Source of the DNA: JBJGXI01 sp045635475 | Lineage (GTDB): Bacteria > Bacillota > Bacilli > Bacillales > Amphibacillaceae | Direction of reading: 5' to 3' | DNA: 20,303 bases | Assembly (NCBI RefSeq): GCF_045635475.1 | Contig: NZ_JBJGXI010000069.1 | Coordinates: forward strand, 1-20,303 | Shown here: in pieces, positions 8,036 through 14,741 of the stretch | Numbering within the stretch: position 1 is the first letter of the stretch | Layout of the letters: each line of letters begins with the position of its first letter | The notes under the pieces: generated by a model | What the model saw: only the letters and a program-made list of their open reading frames with translations | The model's database searches: none | What the model was told of the DNA's origin: nothing | Made by a program: the position numbers and the translations under genes

Positions 8036-8047
8036 TTTTGGTTAGTT

Positions 8048-8073
8048 TTGGCAGTTGGTTAAATAGCAAAGTG
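8048..8073 (+). repeat. 26-bp repeat, also at 18585-18610
   Basis: An exact 26-base match starting TTGGCAGTTGG and ending GCAAAGTG occurs here, upstream of Rpn copy A, and at 18585-18610, where it is fused directly to the interior of Rpn remnant D. It shows that A and D once shared the same upstream flank and that D lost its 5' half by deletion. Confidence 0.8.
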
Positions 8074-8158
8074 GGATAATGAAGCGAAACACTCATTAAA
8101 AACATGCTGCGCTGTGTGGTCGAATTTATTGGCTGTAAGTAATTTACAAAGCAAAATA

Positions 8159-8190
8159 TGTTATAATGTAACATAGGATAGATAAAGGAG
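8159..8190 (+). promoter_or_regulatory. extended -10 promoter and SD of the DUF3990-like operon
   Basis: TGTTATAAT (8159-8167) is an extended -10 element; no good -35 is seen at 17 bases, which fits an extended -10 promoter. AAAGGAG (8184-8190) sits 8 bases before ATG 8199. Confidence 0.55.
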
Positions 8191-8198
8191 TAGGGGTG

Positions 8199-8741
8199 AT
8201 GTTAGAAAAATTTAATATTTGTTATCATGGTACAATAAATGATTATGCAGATAAAATTGTGGACAATATAGATATAACAGTTGGTAGAACATTTACAGAT
8301 TTTGGGCAAGGATTTTATGTGACCAATAACAATAACCAAGCACGAAAATGGGCACTGAAAAAATATTACGATTATAAGGAAATTAACCGAAATTTATTCC
8401 CAGCTATCGTTATAATGAAATTAGATATTGAAAAACTGCGTCAACTGAGTGGGCAAGAGTATGAAGTTCCTTCTAATCAGTGGGCTGAATTTATATTTAA
8501 TTGTAGAAAAGTTGGTAAACGTGGCGGTCTATATCATCATGATGACTATGCTTGTGGTCCACTTGCTGACGGAAAAATCGTACCACTCTTAAAACGACTA
8601 GAAACTCAGAGAATCAGTTTCGAACAATTTCATCAAGGGATTTTACCCTATACAGAAATCAGCAACCAACTATCACTAAACACATTACAAGCCATAAAGT
8701 GTATTAAACACATGGAGGTGAAACGAATTGACATTAAATAA
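8199..8741 (+). CDS. DUF3990-like protein, ADP-ribosyltransferase-like
   Basis: A 180-residue soluble protein. It has the features I associate with DUF3990: YHGT near the N-terminus (residues 9-12), FTDFGQGFYVT (32-42), a QARKWA helix (47-52), then W-AEFIFNCRK (about 90-99) and a DDYACGPLADGKI block. The YHG...GxGFYxT pattern resembles the first two motifs of ADP-ribosyltransferase folds, so enzymatic toxin activity is an inference from family resemblance. The start is ATG 8199 (SD AAAGGAG); a GTG one codon upstream is worse placed. The next gene begins inside its last codons, a translational coupling typical of toxin-antitoxin pairs. It is transcribed divergently from Rpn copy A. Confidence 0.65.
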   Translation: MLEKFNICYHGTINDYADKIVDNIDITVGRTFTDFGQGFYVTNNNNQARKWALKKYYDYKEINRNLFPAIVIMKLDIEKLRQLSGQEYEVPSNQWAEFIFNCRKVGKRGGLYHHDDYACGPLADGKIVPLLKRLETQRISFEQFHQGILPYTEISNQLSLNTLQAIKCIKHMEVKRIDIK

Positions 8742-8958
8742 ATATAACTTTGATGATATGGACATGGAATTCATTTTAGATGTCCAATTTGAATTGGAAA
8801 AACATTTTGGAAAATATGCATCTACTATTTTAGTCCAATCTGATTTTTTAAAAAGACTAGCAGAAGATCCAATGTATGTTCATCATTACGATGAAGCATA
8901 CTGGGCAAATAGAATACGTGCACTTCATGAGAAAAAATCTAGTAGTTCGATAAACTAA
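8728..8958 (+). CDS. small acidic partner protein of the DUF3990-like gene (antitoxin candidate)
   Basis: A 76-residue, helix-rich acidic protein (FDDMDMEFILDVQFELEKHFG...YDEAYWANRIRALHEKK). It overlaps the upstream gene by 14 bases and starts at TTG 8728 behind GGAGGTG (8714-8720). Known DUF3990 genes are often beside a small DUF3791-type gene; this protein has a similar size and position and a vaguely similar layout, but I cannot confirm membership. Acidic charge, small size and overlap fit an antitoxin that binds the upstream protein. A hairpin with T-run follows directly, closing the two-gene operon. Confidence 0.6.
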   Translation: MTLNKYNFDDMDMEFILDVQFELEKHFGKYASTILVQSDFLKRLAEDPMYVHHYDEAYWANRIRALHEKKSSSSIN

Positions 8959-8995
8959 AGAAGTATCTAATTTAATTATTATTTGCTTCTTTTTT
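8957..8995 (+). terminator. rho-independent terminator of the DUF3990-like operon
   Basis: AAAGAAG (8957-8963) pairs with CTTCTTT (8986-8992), with the last bases running into a T6 stretch. The loop is long (22 bases, AT-rich) and can fold further. The left arm begins in the stop codon of the small gene. Confidence 0.55.
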
Positions 8996-9008
8996 GTTTG
9001 GGTACTTT

Positions 9009-9161
9009 CTAACCTCTATAATATTTAACACTATCAACGCCTGCCTTCACATTATCCATACCGCCCTGCTTGACATTCTTTTTGGTTCGTATACCTATGC
9101 TCAGGCATTTAACTAATCTCTTAATATCAACACACAAGATTTTCGTCTTGATCTTTGACAT
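9009..9161 (-). other. possible decayed ORF fragment
   Basis: An open frame from ATG 9161 to TAG 9009 encodes 50 residues (begins MSKIKTKILCVDIKRL); the frame continues open a little further upstream without a start. There is no Shine-Dalgarno. Composition is protein-like, and it could be a leftover of a transposase or other gene between the DUF3990-like operon and Rpn copy B, but I do not recognise it. Confidence 0.25.
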
Positions 9162-9188
9162 ATCTTTGGGCAAAACCAGCTGATTAAA

Positions 9189-9779
9189 TTAAAGGTTCTT
9201 TTTTAATTGGCAAATATCATTAAGATCAAGCTTTGTTACCTTGGAAATTAATTCTTCAGACAACCCTTGTTTTAACATTTCTATCGCAATATTCCTGGTT
9301 GCTTCTTGATTCCCTTCTTCTCTTCCTTGCTCTCTACCTTCTCGTAACCCTTTATCCCTCCAAGAGTTTGGTAATTTTAAAATCGGTTCTGCTTCCTGTG
9401 GTCCAAGTTCTTTAATTTCTTTCATTAATTGCTCCTCCTCCTTCTCATTTAAGGATAAGTACGACTCAAAAAATCCATTAATCAATTCAGACTTTGCAGG
9501 GTTTATTTCTAGCTTAACGATCATGCGCAAAAATTCTTTCTTCACCTGGACTTTTTCCTTCTCCGTGTATCCCATCTTACTTAAAAGGGCAGCAGCGAAC
9601 GGATTATTAGATTCAATATAGTTTCGCCAATTTATTTTTCTTAATTCTAACATGAGATAGTTGAAGGTCAACACATGAAAGAAAGGAAACGCCATTGTGA
9701 ATGTATCTTGTTCATTCCGGTAATCATCATAACTGAATATGGCAATTGGCAAAATCGGTTTTCTATATTTATTGTAAAG
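9189..9779 (-). pseudogene. Rpn family nuclease/transposase, copy B, 5'-truncated
   Basis: From 9779 to the stop at 9189 the sequence is nearly identical to copies A and C from LLYNKYRKPILPIAIFSYDD to the C-terminus. The first about 109 residues, which contain the Asp, Glu and Gln of the nuclease core, are gone. The frame remains open into an unrelated REP-like repeat (from about 9783), which would add about 20 meaningless residues, so any product would lack the active site. It has the short EGREQGREEG tract like copy C. Its upstream LexA-box promoter is also lost. Differences such as NPFAAALLSK instead of NPVAAALLSK suggest it is drifting. Confidence 0.85.
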
Positions 9780-9782
9780 CAA

Positions 9783-9878
9783 GGGAACAAGGGGACAGGA
9801 ACCTTGTTCCACGATTGAGTAGGCTAATTCCACCGAATTAAGATACACTGGGACAGTAAACCTATCACCTTCGTGTCA
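9783..9878 (+). repeat. REP/MITE-like repeat at the break of Rpn copy B
   Basis: About 95 bases align with 14637-14720 through blocks GACAGGAACCTTGT, TGAGTAGGC, CCACCG and CTGGGACAGTAAA. It starts with a hairpin GGAACAAGG (9784-9792) / CCTTGTTCC (9802-9810) and ends with a decayed GGGACAG...CTATCAC hairpin. Such GGGACAG...CTGTCCC palindromes accompany REP-associated tyrosine (Y1) transposases in Bacillales, as far as I recall; no such transposase gene is next to this copy. Confidence 0.65.
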
Positions 9879-9885
9879 TTCGATC

Positions 9886-10392
9886 CTATTTATTTATACA
9901 CTTTTGATATTTACTGTGTCCATCTGATATACCAACAAGTTCAAATTTATTATGCTTATAAAAGTTATTTAATTTTGTATTATCCGCAACACAATCTAAT
10001 TTAACACATTCCTTGTCACCTTCATTGTTCTGTATCCAATCCAAAATACTTTTACCCATTCCGCACTTCATATATGTAGGAATAATCGCAAGTCTATGTA
10101 AATAAAGCGATTGAGAGGAAAGATCTTCTCCCCAAATATGCCTGTCCCAGTCACTTTGTTCAGATAAAAGTGTAAATGTAGCCACAATATTGATATCTTT
10201 CATAACAATATACGTTTCTCGATTAGATATGGCTTTTTCAATCTCTTCATCATCACCACCATCTAATAGAAACGCCCATTGATTTATTTCATTATCTTTC
10301 ATCCATAGAGCTATCTGTTTTAACATTTTAATAATTTCACTACTATCCTCATTCGTAGCAATTCTTATATTGAAACCTTTTAAGTGATCCAA
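9886..10392 (-). CDS. GNAT family N-acetyltransferase
   Basis: A 168-residue GNAT acetyltransferase that would transfer acetyl from acetyl-CoA to an amine or similar group. The acetyl-CoA pyrophosphate-binding loop is KCGMGK (Q/RxxGxG/A-type) after the strand LYLHRLAIIP, about residues 95-115. The C-terminal VKLDCVADNTKLNNFYKHNKFELVG is the usual GNAT strand 6-7 pattern with NFY. The N-terminus IRIATNEDSSEI fits strand 1. The start is TTG 10392 with AGGAGG about 11 bases upstream. The acceptor is unknown; WAFLLDGGDDEEIEKAI resembles the N-terminal half of small antibiotic- or metabolite-acetylating members. It is a single gene between Rpn copy B and the sensor kinase. Confidence 0.85.
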   Translation of the reverse strand: MDHLKGFNIRIATNEDSSEIIKMLKQIALWMKDNEINQWAFLLDGGDDEEIEKAISNRETYIVMKDINIVATFTLLSEQSDWDRHIWGEDLSSQSLYLHRLAIIPTYMKCGMGKSILDWIQNNEGDKECVKLDCVADNTKLNNFYKHNKFELVGISDGHSKYQKCINK

Positions 10393-10580
10393 ATCTTTTA
10401 TTTCCTCCTCATAGGTCTTGATTTTTTTTATTCTACCTTTAAATACAACAAACCACTTCTACATACCAGCTTCGTTATCTAAATATGAACAATCACTTTC
10501 TATTTTCAACTCATGCTCATCGTTATTTAAAATTTTTCTATTATGATACTCAATCTTTACGCTCCGATTGAAAGAAAAAT

Positions 10581-11507
10581 TCAGGAAGAGTTAGGATGCA
10601 GCATTGTGGTTAAAGACCTCCATTCACAAATCATAGTTAATTGATTCTCTTCTAACTCAGCATAGATACTCCCGTTCATTTTTTCCATCAAGCTTTTAGC
10701 AATTGGCAAACCTAACCCAGTACCCTTTCCCATCCGAGTCTGGTCCGCCTTATAAAAACGATCAAACATTTGATTTAAATCATGTTCGCTAAGTTCGTCA
10801 ACGGTGTTGGAAATTCGAAGTTGAACAGTTGTATCATATTTTTCAAGCTGGACGATTACATTTCCTGTTGAGTATCTAATAGCATTTACCACTAAATTTT
10901 CCACAACTCTTCTAACAGCAGATGTGTCAACCATCATCATAATATCATTGTCTGGAATATGAATTTCAGGTTCTATATTTTTTCTATTAAATTCCTCATA
11001 AAATCCAAAAAGTGCCTCTATAATCAAAACGTTGAATTTAACTCTCTCCATTGTCAAAGGATAATCTGCTTGTTCGATAATTGATAACTCGAAAAAATCT
11101 TCAAGTAGTATCTTTAACCTTCCTGCACTATTTTTTATTGTTTCTATGTATTCCTTTTTCATTTCAGAACTTATTTCATCCGATTCTAGCAACTGTATAT
11201 ACCCTAATATCGATGTTAATGGCGTTCGAATATCATGAGAAATATGGGATATAGCCCGTTTTAACTCATTTTCAGTAGAACGCTTTACTGCCTCTGCCTG
11301 TTTCGTCAGATCTATCTGGTTATTAATTTCCTTTGCTAGTTCCTCAAAATGACGATCAGGATATATAATATCAATCTTCTTAGCTGTTTTATTTTGGTTG
11401 AAATTATGAAGTTGCCGCGTTGTACTTTTAATATCTTTTTTCAATAGGTAGAAACGAGTGAGGACATATACCAAAGCTATTATGACAGATATGAATAAAT
11501 AGAGCAT
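10581..11507 (-). CDS. sensor histidine kinase of the ABC transporter operon
   Basis: A 308-residue kinase with one N-terminal membrane segment (residues 2-21) and no recognisable external sensor domain. The HisKA box is SHISHDIRTPLTS with phospho-acceptor His91. The HATPase_c domain shows the N box ENLVVNAIRYS (203-213), MFDRFYKAD (F box, 247-255) and GKGTGLGL (260-267). Phosphotransfer should go to the response regulator at 13311-14003. It is the last gene of the ATPase-permease-kinase operon, 22 bases after the permease stop. Kinases of this kind with a minimal sensor are often found with antimicrobial-peptide ABC transporters; sensing through the transporter is a possibility, not shown. 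Confidence 0.9.
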   Translation of the reverse strand: MLYLFISVIIALVYVLTRFYLLKKDIKSTTRQLHNFNQNKTAKKIDIIYPDRHFEELAKEINNQIDLTKQAEAVKRSTENELKRAISHISHDIRTPLTSILGYIQLLESDEISSEMKKEYIETIKNSAGRLKILLEDFFELSIIEQADYPLTMERVKFNVLIIEALFGFYEEFNRKNIEPEIHIPDNDIMMMVDTSAVRRVVENLVVNAIRYSTGNVIVQLEKYDTTVQLRISNTVDELSEHDLNQMFDRFYKADQTRMGKGTGLGLPIAKSLMEKMNGSIYAELEENQLTMICEWRSLTTMLHPNSS

Positions 11508-11529
11508 TTTACCTCACCCGCTTTTTTAT

Positions 11530-12279
11530 TTACTTAATTTCTTTTCTTTGAAATATAATAACACCTATAATCCAAAATAATAGAAAAGTTAGAATGGGAA
11601 TCACTACAAGTAATACAATATCATTACTGTCCAAACTGTTCACGATACTAATGTCATAGATCAACTTAAAAACAGAATGATTCAGTATTGGTTCAAAAAA
11701 TGGTACTTTAGCTGCTAACATTTGCAATGGCCAGTCAACAAATATAAAAAACATTAGCAGAAATCCTATAGTTTTTCCACTGTCGGTAAAGAGAATGGAA
11801 AAAATCGTCATAATCGATGCGAAGGCAGCAACGTATAATATAATCAGTCCTGTGGTTTGGAAATAATATGTCATTTCAGGCAGATTGTCAAATCCAAAAT
11901 AGATAGCACTTACACCCGTCATCATGATTGGTAAAATCATTGATATAATTACCGCTCCAATTGAAAACACGATCAACTTTGCAGAGTAGATACGTAACCT
12001 GCTTTTCCCCGAGGATACGATACTTTTCATCGTCCCCATGGAGTATTCACTCGTAATAAAGAACCCTGCGAGAATACTTGGAATAAGCTTCACTATATTC
12101 GCATGAGGACCAAGGATACTTTCTTGATAGTAATCCTTTACAGCCGGCAGTCCTGAGGCACCATTATCAAATTCTATAAGAGGAAACAACACGGAAATGG
12201 CAATTAACATCCAAGTCAAGAAACGAAATGATCGATCTTTCTTTAATTTATACCACTCTGTTTTCAATAAGTTCCCCAT
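11530..12279 (-). CDS. ABC-2 type transporter permease (BcrB/lantibiotic-protection-like)
   Basis: A 249-residue membrane protein with about six membrane segments and an N-terminal cytoplasmic MGNLLKTEWYKLKKDRSF typical of ABC-2/lantibiotic-protection permeases; the coupling region ITSEYSMGTMKSIVSSGKSR (about 76-95) is the conserved EYRxGT(M)-like motif of this class. It would form the channel with the ATPase encoded just upstream. ATG 12279 is chosen over GTG 12288 for SD spacing (GGGGG). It overlaps the 3' end of the ATPase gene by 32 bases, so translation is coupled. Likely role: export or removal of a cell-envelope-active peptide such as bacitracin or a lantibiotic; the substrate is inference. 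Confidence 0.85.
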   Translation of the reverse strand: MGNLLKTEWYKLKKDRSFRFLTWMLIAISVLFPLIEFDNGASGLPAVKDYYQESILGPHANIVKLIPSILAGFFITSEYSMGTMKSIVSSGKSRLRIYSAKLIVFSIGAVIISMILPIMMTGVSAIYFGFDNLPEMTYYFQTTGLIILYVAAFASIMTIFSILFTDSGKTIGFLLMFFIFVDWPLQMLAAKVPFFEPILNHSVFKLIYDISIVNSLDSNDIVLLVVIPILTFLLFWIIGVIIFQRKEIK

Positions 12280-13195
12280 GCTGTACACCCCCGATACGAT
12301 TACTGAAGTACGTTTCCAAATCTTCTCCCATAGGCATAAATTGTTCGATTACCAAGCCTTCACCGGTTAAGATTTTGGAGACTTTTCCTGGTGCATTAAC
12401 AGAGGCATACAGCTTAATGGTCCCATCTGGCATTACTTCAAATTCTTGCGTTGATAAATGACTTTCTATTATAGTTGCAGCCTTGCTTGGCTCATCTACT
12501 TTAATATGCAAGTACTGCTGGCATTTTTCATGTAGTTCTTTTGCAGATAATTGTTCTAACAATTCTCCATTATGGATAATCCCAAAATCCGTGGCTAATA
12601 AATGCAGTTCACTTAAGATATGGCTTGAGATCAAAATCGTAATGCCATATTCTCTGTTAAGCTTCTTCAGCAGTTCTCGTATTTCGACCACACCCATGGG
12701 GTCCAGGCCATTAATAGGCTCATCCAAAATCAAAAATTCAGGATCACCTAATAGAGCAATTGCCAGACCCAGACGTTGCTTCATTCCTAAAGAAAAATTC
12801 TTTACTTTCTTTTTTTCTGTATTTTGTAAACCTACCAGCCTAAGCGTTTTTTCGATACAAGCCTTGCCTGGTATACCTTTTAACAGACGGTGTGCTTCTA
12901 GATTTTCCGCAGCTGTCATCTGTGGGTATAAAGCAGGACCTTCAATAATTGTTCCGATTCTCTTTCTTGCCTCGATTATCTCTCGTTCATTATTTTCTCC
13001 AAATAATTCAAATGTCCCCGAGGATGGATACGCAAGGCCTGTGATCAAACGAATCAACGTTGATTTACCTGCACCATTTTGTCCAATAAAACCATAAATA
13101 GATCCATTTTTTATCTTTACACTCACTTTATTGAGTACCATATTTTCTTGATATTTTTTAGACAATTGATTAGTTGTCAACACATACTCATTCAT
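12248..13195 (-). CDS. ABC transporter ATP-binding protein (BcrA-like)
   Basis: A 315-residue ATPase. Walker A is GQNGAGKST (39-47 counted from the upstream TTG), the signature is SLGMKQ (136-141), and Walker B is FLILDEP with Glu160; the D loop NGLDP and the switch His in ILISSHILSE follow. The C-terminal about 90 residues form the extra domain found in BcrA/LanF-type ATPases of peptide resistance pumps. ATG 13195 fits AAGGAGG better than the TTG one codon upstream. It is the first gene of an operon with permease and kinase, and is preceded by a four-repeat operator, so it is most likely switched on by the adjacent response regulator. Confidence 0.92.
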   Translation of the reverse strand: MNEYVLTTNQLSKKYQENMVLNKVSVKIKNGSIYGFIGQNGAGKSTLIRLITGLAYPSSGTFELFGENNEREIIEARKRIGTIIEGPALYPQMTAAENLEAHRLLKGIPGKACIEKTLRLVGLQNTEKKKVKNFSLGMKQRLGLAIALLGDPEFLILDEPINGLDPMGVVEIRELLKKLNREYGITILISSHILSELHLLATDFGIIHNGELLEQLSAKELHEKCQQYLHIKVDEPSKAATIIESHLSTQEFEVMPDGTIKLYASVNAPGKVSKILTGEGLVIEQFMPMGEDLETYFSNRIGGVQHGELIENRVV

Positions 13196-13254
13196 CAAGG
13201 TTCCCTCCTTAAGTCATTATTCATCTTGTCCAAAAGAATTGCTTTTCGAACATT

Positions 13255-13315
13255 CTTACAGTATAAGGAGGAAAACATAAGAAATTCTTAAGTGAATTCT
13301 TAAGAAAACCTTAAG
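13255..13315 (-). promoter_or_regulatory. four-repeat response-regulator operator and promoter of the ABC operon
   Basis: CTTAAG occurs at 13287-13292, 13299-13304 and 13310-13315, with a fourth partial copy ATAAG at 13277-13281. The starts are 11-12 bases apart, one helical turn, as for OmpR/PhoB-type regulators binding as tandem dimers. Immediately downstream (reading left) is a -10-like TATACT (13260-13265) with a poor -35, the arrangement of an activator-dependent promoter. The repeats touch the stop codon of the regulator gene. That this regulator binds here is inference. Confidence 0.7.
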
Positions 13316-14003
13316 TTTTGAGTTTATAGCCCATTCCCCAGATTGTTTCAATATACGCTTCATGCTGGTTTGCTTTCGCAAGTTTACTCCTAATATTACT
13401 TAAATGAACATTAATGGTATTGTCATCCCCATAGAATTTCTGATTCCAAACACTCTCAAACAAATTCGCCTTGGAAAAAACTTTATTAGGGGAGGACATC
13501 ATTAGAAGTAATATCTCATATTCCCGCGCTGTTAATTTGAGTTCTTTTCCATTTACTTTTACTATTTTTGCATCCGCATCCAAAACCATATCCTTATGGC
13601 TAATTTGGTTAATAATTGGGACACCGGATAGATCTCGATATCTTCTAAGGCAAGAATCAATTCTGGCAGATACCTCTTCAATATCAAAAGGTTTTGTAAT
13701 GTAGTCATCTGCACCAGCTCTTAGTGCATTTATTTTTATTTGTGTTTCAAGCTTTGCCGAAATAATAATGATAGGAACATTACTTTCTTTTGTTACTTTT
13801 TTTAAGATATCCTCACCAGACAAACCAGGGAGCATAAGATCAATTAATATCAAGTCCCATTTCTCTATATCTAGATAAATCATTGCTTCTGTCCCTGAAT
13901 AAGCCGGCTTTGGAGAATAACCACTTTTAGTAACTATATTACATAGTAAGCGATTAATATCATCTTCATCTTCAATTATTAGAATATTTACCGAATCCTT
14001 CAA
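13311..14003 (-). CDS. OmpR-family response regulator
   Basis: A receiver domain (acidic pocket IIEDEDD, phospho-acceptor Asp55 in LILIDLMLPG, YITKPFD lysine) is followed by a winged-helix DNA-binding domain ending NVHLSNIRSKL...YIETIWGMGYKL. The frame is open up to ATG 14036, but a TTGACA -35 at 14055-14060 puts the transcript start at about 14022-14025, so the upstream starts cannot be used. TTG 14003 has GAGGATGAG in front of it and gives MKDSVNILIIEDED, the usual N-terminus. It is separated from the ATPase gene by 115 bases holding the CTTAAG repeats, so it has its own promoter while the pump and kinase have another. It probably activates the pump operon. Confidence 0.9.
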   Translation of the reverse strand: MKDSVNILIIEDEDDINRLLCNIVTKSGYSPKPAYSGTEAMIYLDIEKWDLILIDLMLPGLSGEDILKKVTKESNVPIIIISAKLETQIKINALRAGADDYITKPFDIEEVSARIDSCLRRYRDLSGVPIINQISHKDMVLDADAKIVKVNGKELKLTAREYEILLLMMSSPNKVFSKANLFESVWNQKFYGDDNTINVHLSNIRSKLAKANQHEAYIETIWGMGYKLKT

Positions 14004-14139
14004 ACTACTCATCCTCATAATTTTTATCATTATCATTCATTGAAATAAGGTTAATGTCAAGTGCAATAAAATTAAATTTTTAATTCGATTTCTTCATACA
14101 GAGATACTTCGTTACGATAATTCATAGGAGGTTTCTTTT

Positions 14140-14531
14140 TTGAAAAAACAATTAAAGTTGTCTCGACAATTATCGAAAACGAAAGCAATGCGCTGGTGCC
14201 GTTAAGATCTCCACACATGTCGATGGCCAATCTATAGAAGTTTCCAGGCGGTAAAATGAAGCCTGGTGATGGTCTATACACTGCGATTGAAATAGATATT
14301 CAGGAAGCGTTAGCATGTATGATTATGGATATAACACTCTATTATGAATATACACATGAGTATGCATCTGTGATTGTTCATCTTGTTGGGATAACTTGCA
14401 TCATTATCGAGGGGAAGCCTGAGGAGAAAGAGCAAGCTGAGCTTAGGTGGTTGAAGCGTGAGAGCTTAGCCTCATTAGAATGGACTCCTGTAGATATACC
14501 AGCGTTGGAAAAGTTAATGAATGAAAAGTAG
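14140..14531 (+). pseudogene. MutT/Nudix hydrolase (8-oxo-dGTP diphosphatase-like), inactivated
   Basis: Starting at TTG 14140 behind ATAGGAGG, the reading frame is lost at once: six A residues (14143-14148) where seven would give MKKTIKVV. In the restored frame it reads TIKVVSTIIENE...MSMANL, then TAG (14235-14237) where TGG (Trp) is expected, then KFPGGKMKPGDGLYTAIEIDIQEALAC and on to MNEK. The Nudix box should be Gx5Ex7REUxEExGU, but its Glu/Arg residues are replaced (EIDIQEA), so catalysis would be lost even without the stop. Three independent lesions show an old pseudogene. The C-terminal half (HTHEYASVIVHL, EQAELRWLKRESL) is well preserved. A hairpin follows the stop. Confidence 0.85.
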
Positions 14532-14536
14532 CCTTC

Positions 14537-14567
14537 TCGTAGAATAAAACTACGAAATGTGTTTTTA
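14537..14567 (+). terminator. hairpin with T-rich tail after the mutT remnant
   Basis: TCGTAG (14537-14542), loop AATAAAA, CTACGA (14550-14555), then AATGTGTTTTTATTT. It suits a terminator for the plus-strand mutT remnant. It shares flanking sequence with the hairpin at 6855-6870. Confidence 0.5.
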
Positions 14568-14636
14568 TTTGCTTTCACGTGCAGATTCAGACACTCTATT
14601 TTATTACCCTATTCAGACTGTGTTGCTAGGCGGCAG

Positions 14637-14720
14637 TGACAGGAACCTTGTCCCACTTCTGAGTAGGCGATACCACCGTTAAGAAACGCTGGGACAGTAA
14701 ATCTGTCCCCCTGTGTCCAC
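14637..14720 (+). repeat. REP/MITE-like repeat beside Rpn copy C
   Basis: This is the better preserved relative of 9783-9878. It opens with GTGACAGGAACCTTGTCCCAC, a self-complementary block apart from mismatches, and closes with a perfect hairpin GGGACAG (14691-14697), loop TAAAT, CTGTCCC (14703-14709). It lies 22 bases beyond the 3' end of copy C. Related scraps occur at 15765-15788 (GCCTGTAAACCTGTCTCC) on the other side of copy C and at 16268-16287. Confidence 0.65.
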
Positions 14721-14741
14721 ACAAACAAATCTCTAATTAAA

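Noticed and set aside
12483..13097. Long open frame (204 codons) on the plus strand opposite the ABC ATPase gene
   Set aside because: Antisense to a gene with all ATPase motifs; no ribosome site and implausible composition.
14072..14281. Minus-strand frame of 69 codons opposite the start of the mutT remnant
   Set aside because: The plus strand carries recognisable Nudix sequence here; the minus frame resembles nothing and lacks a ribosome site.
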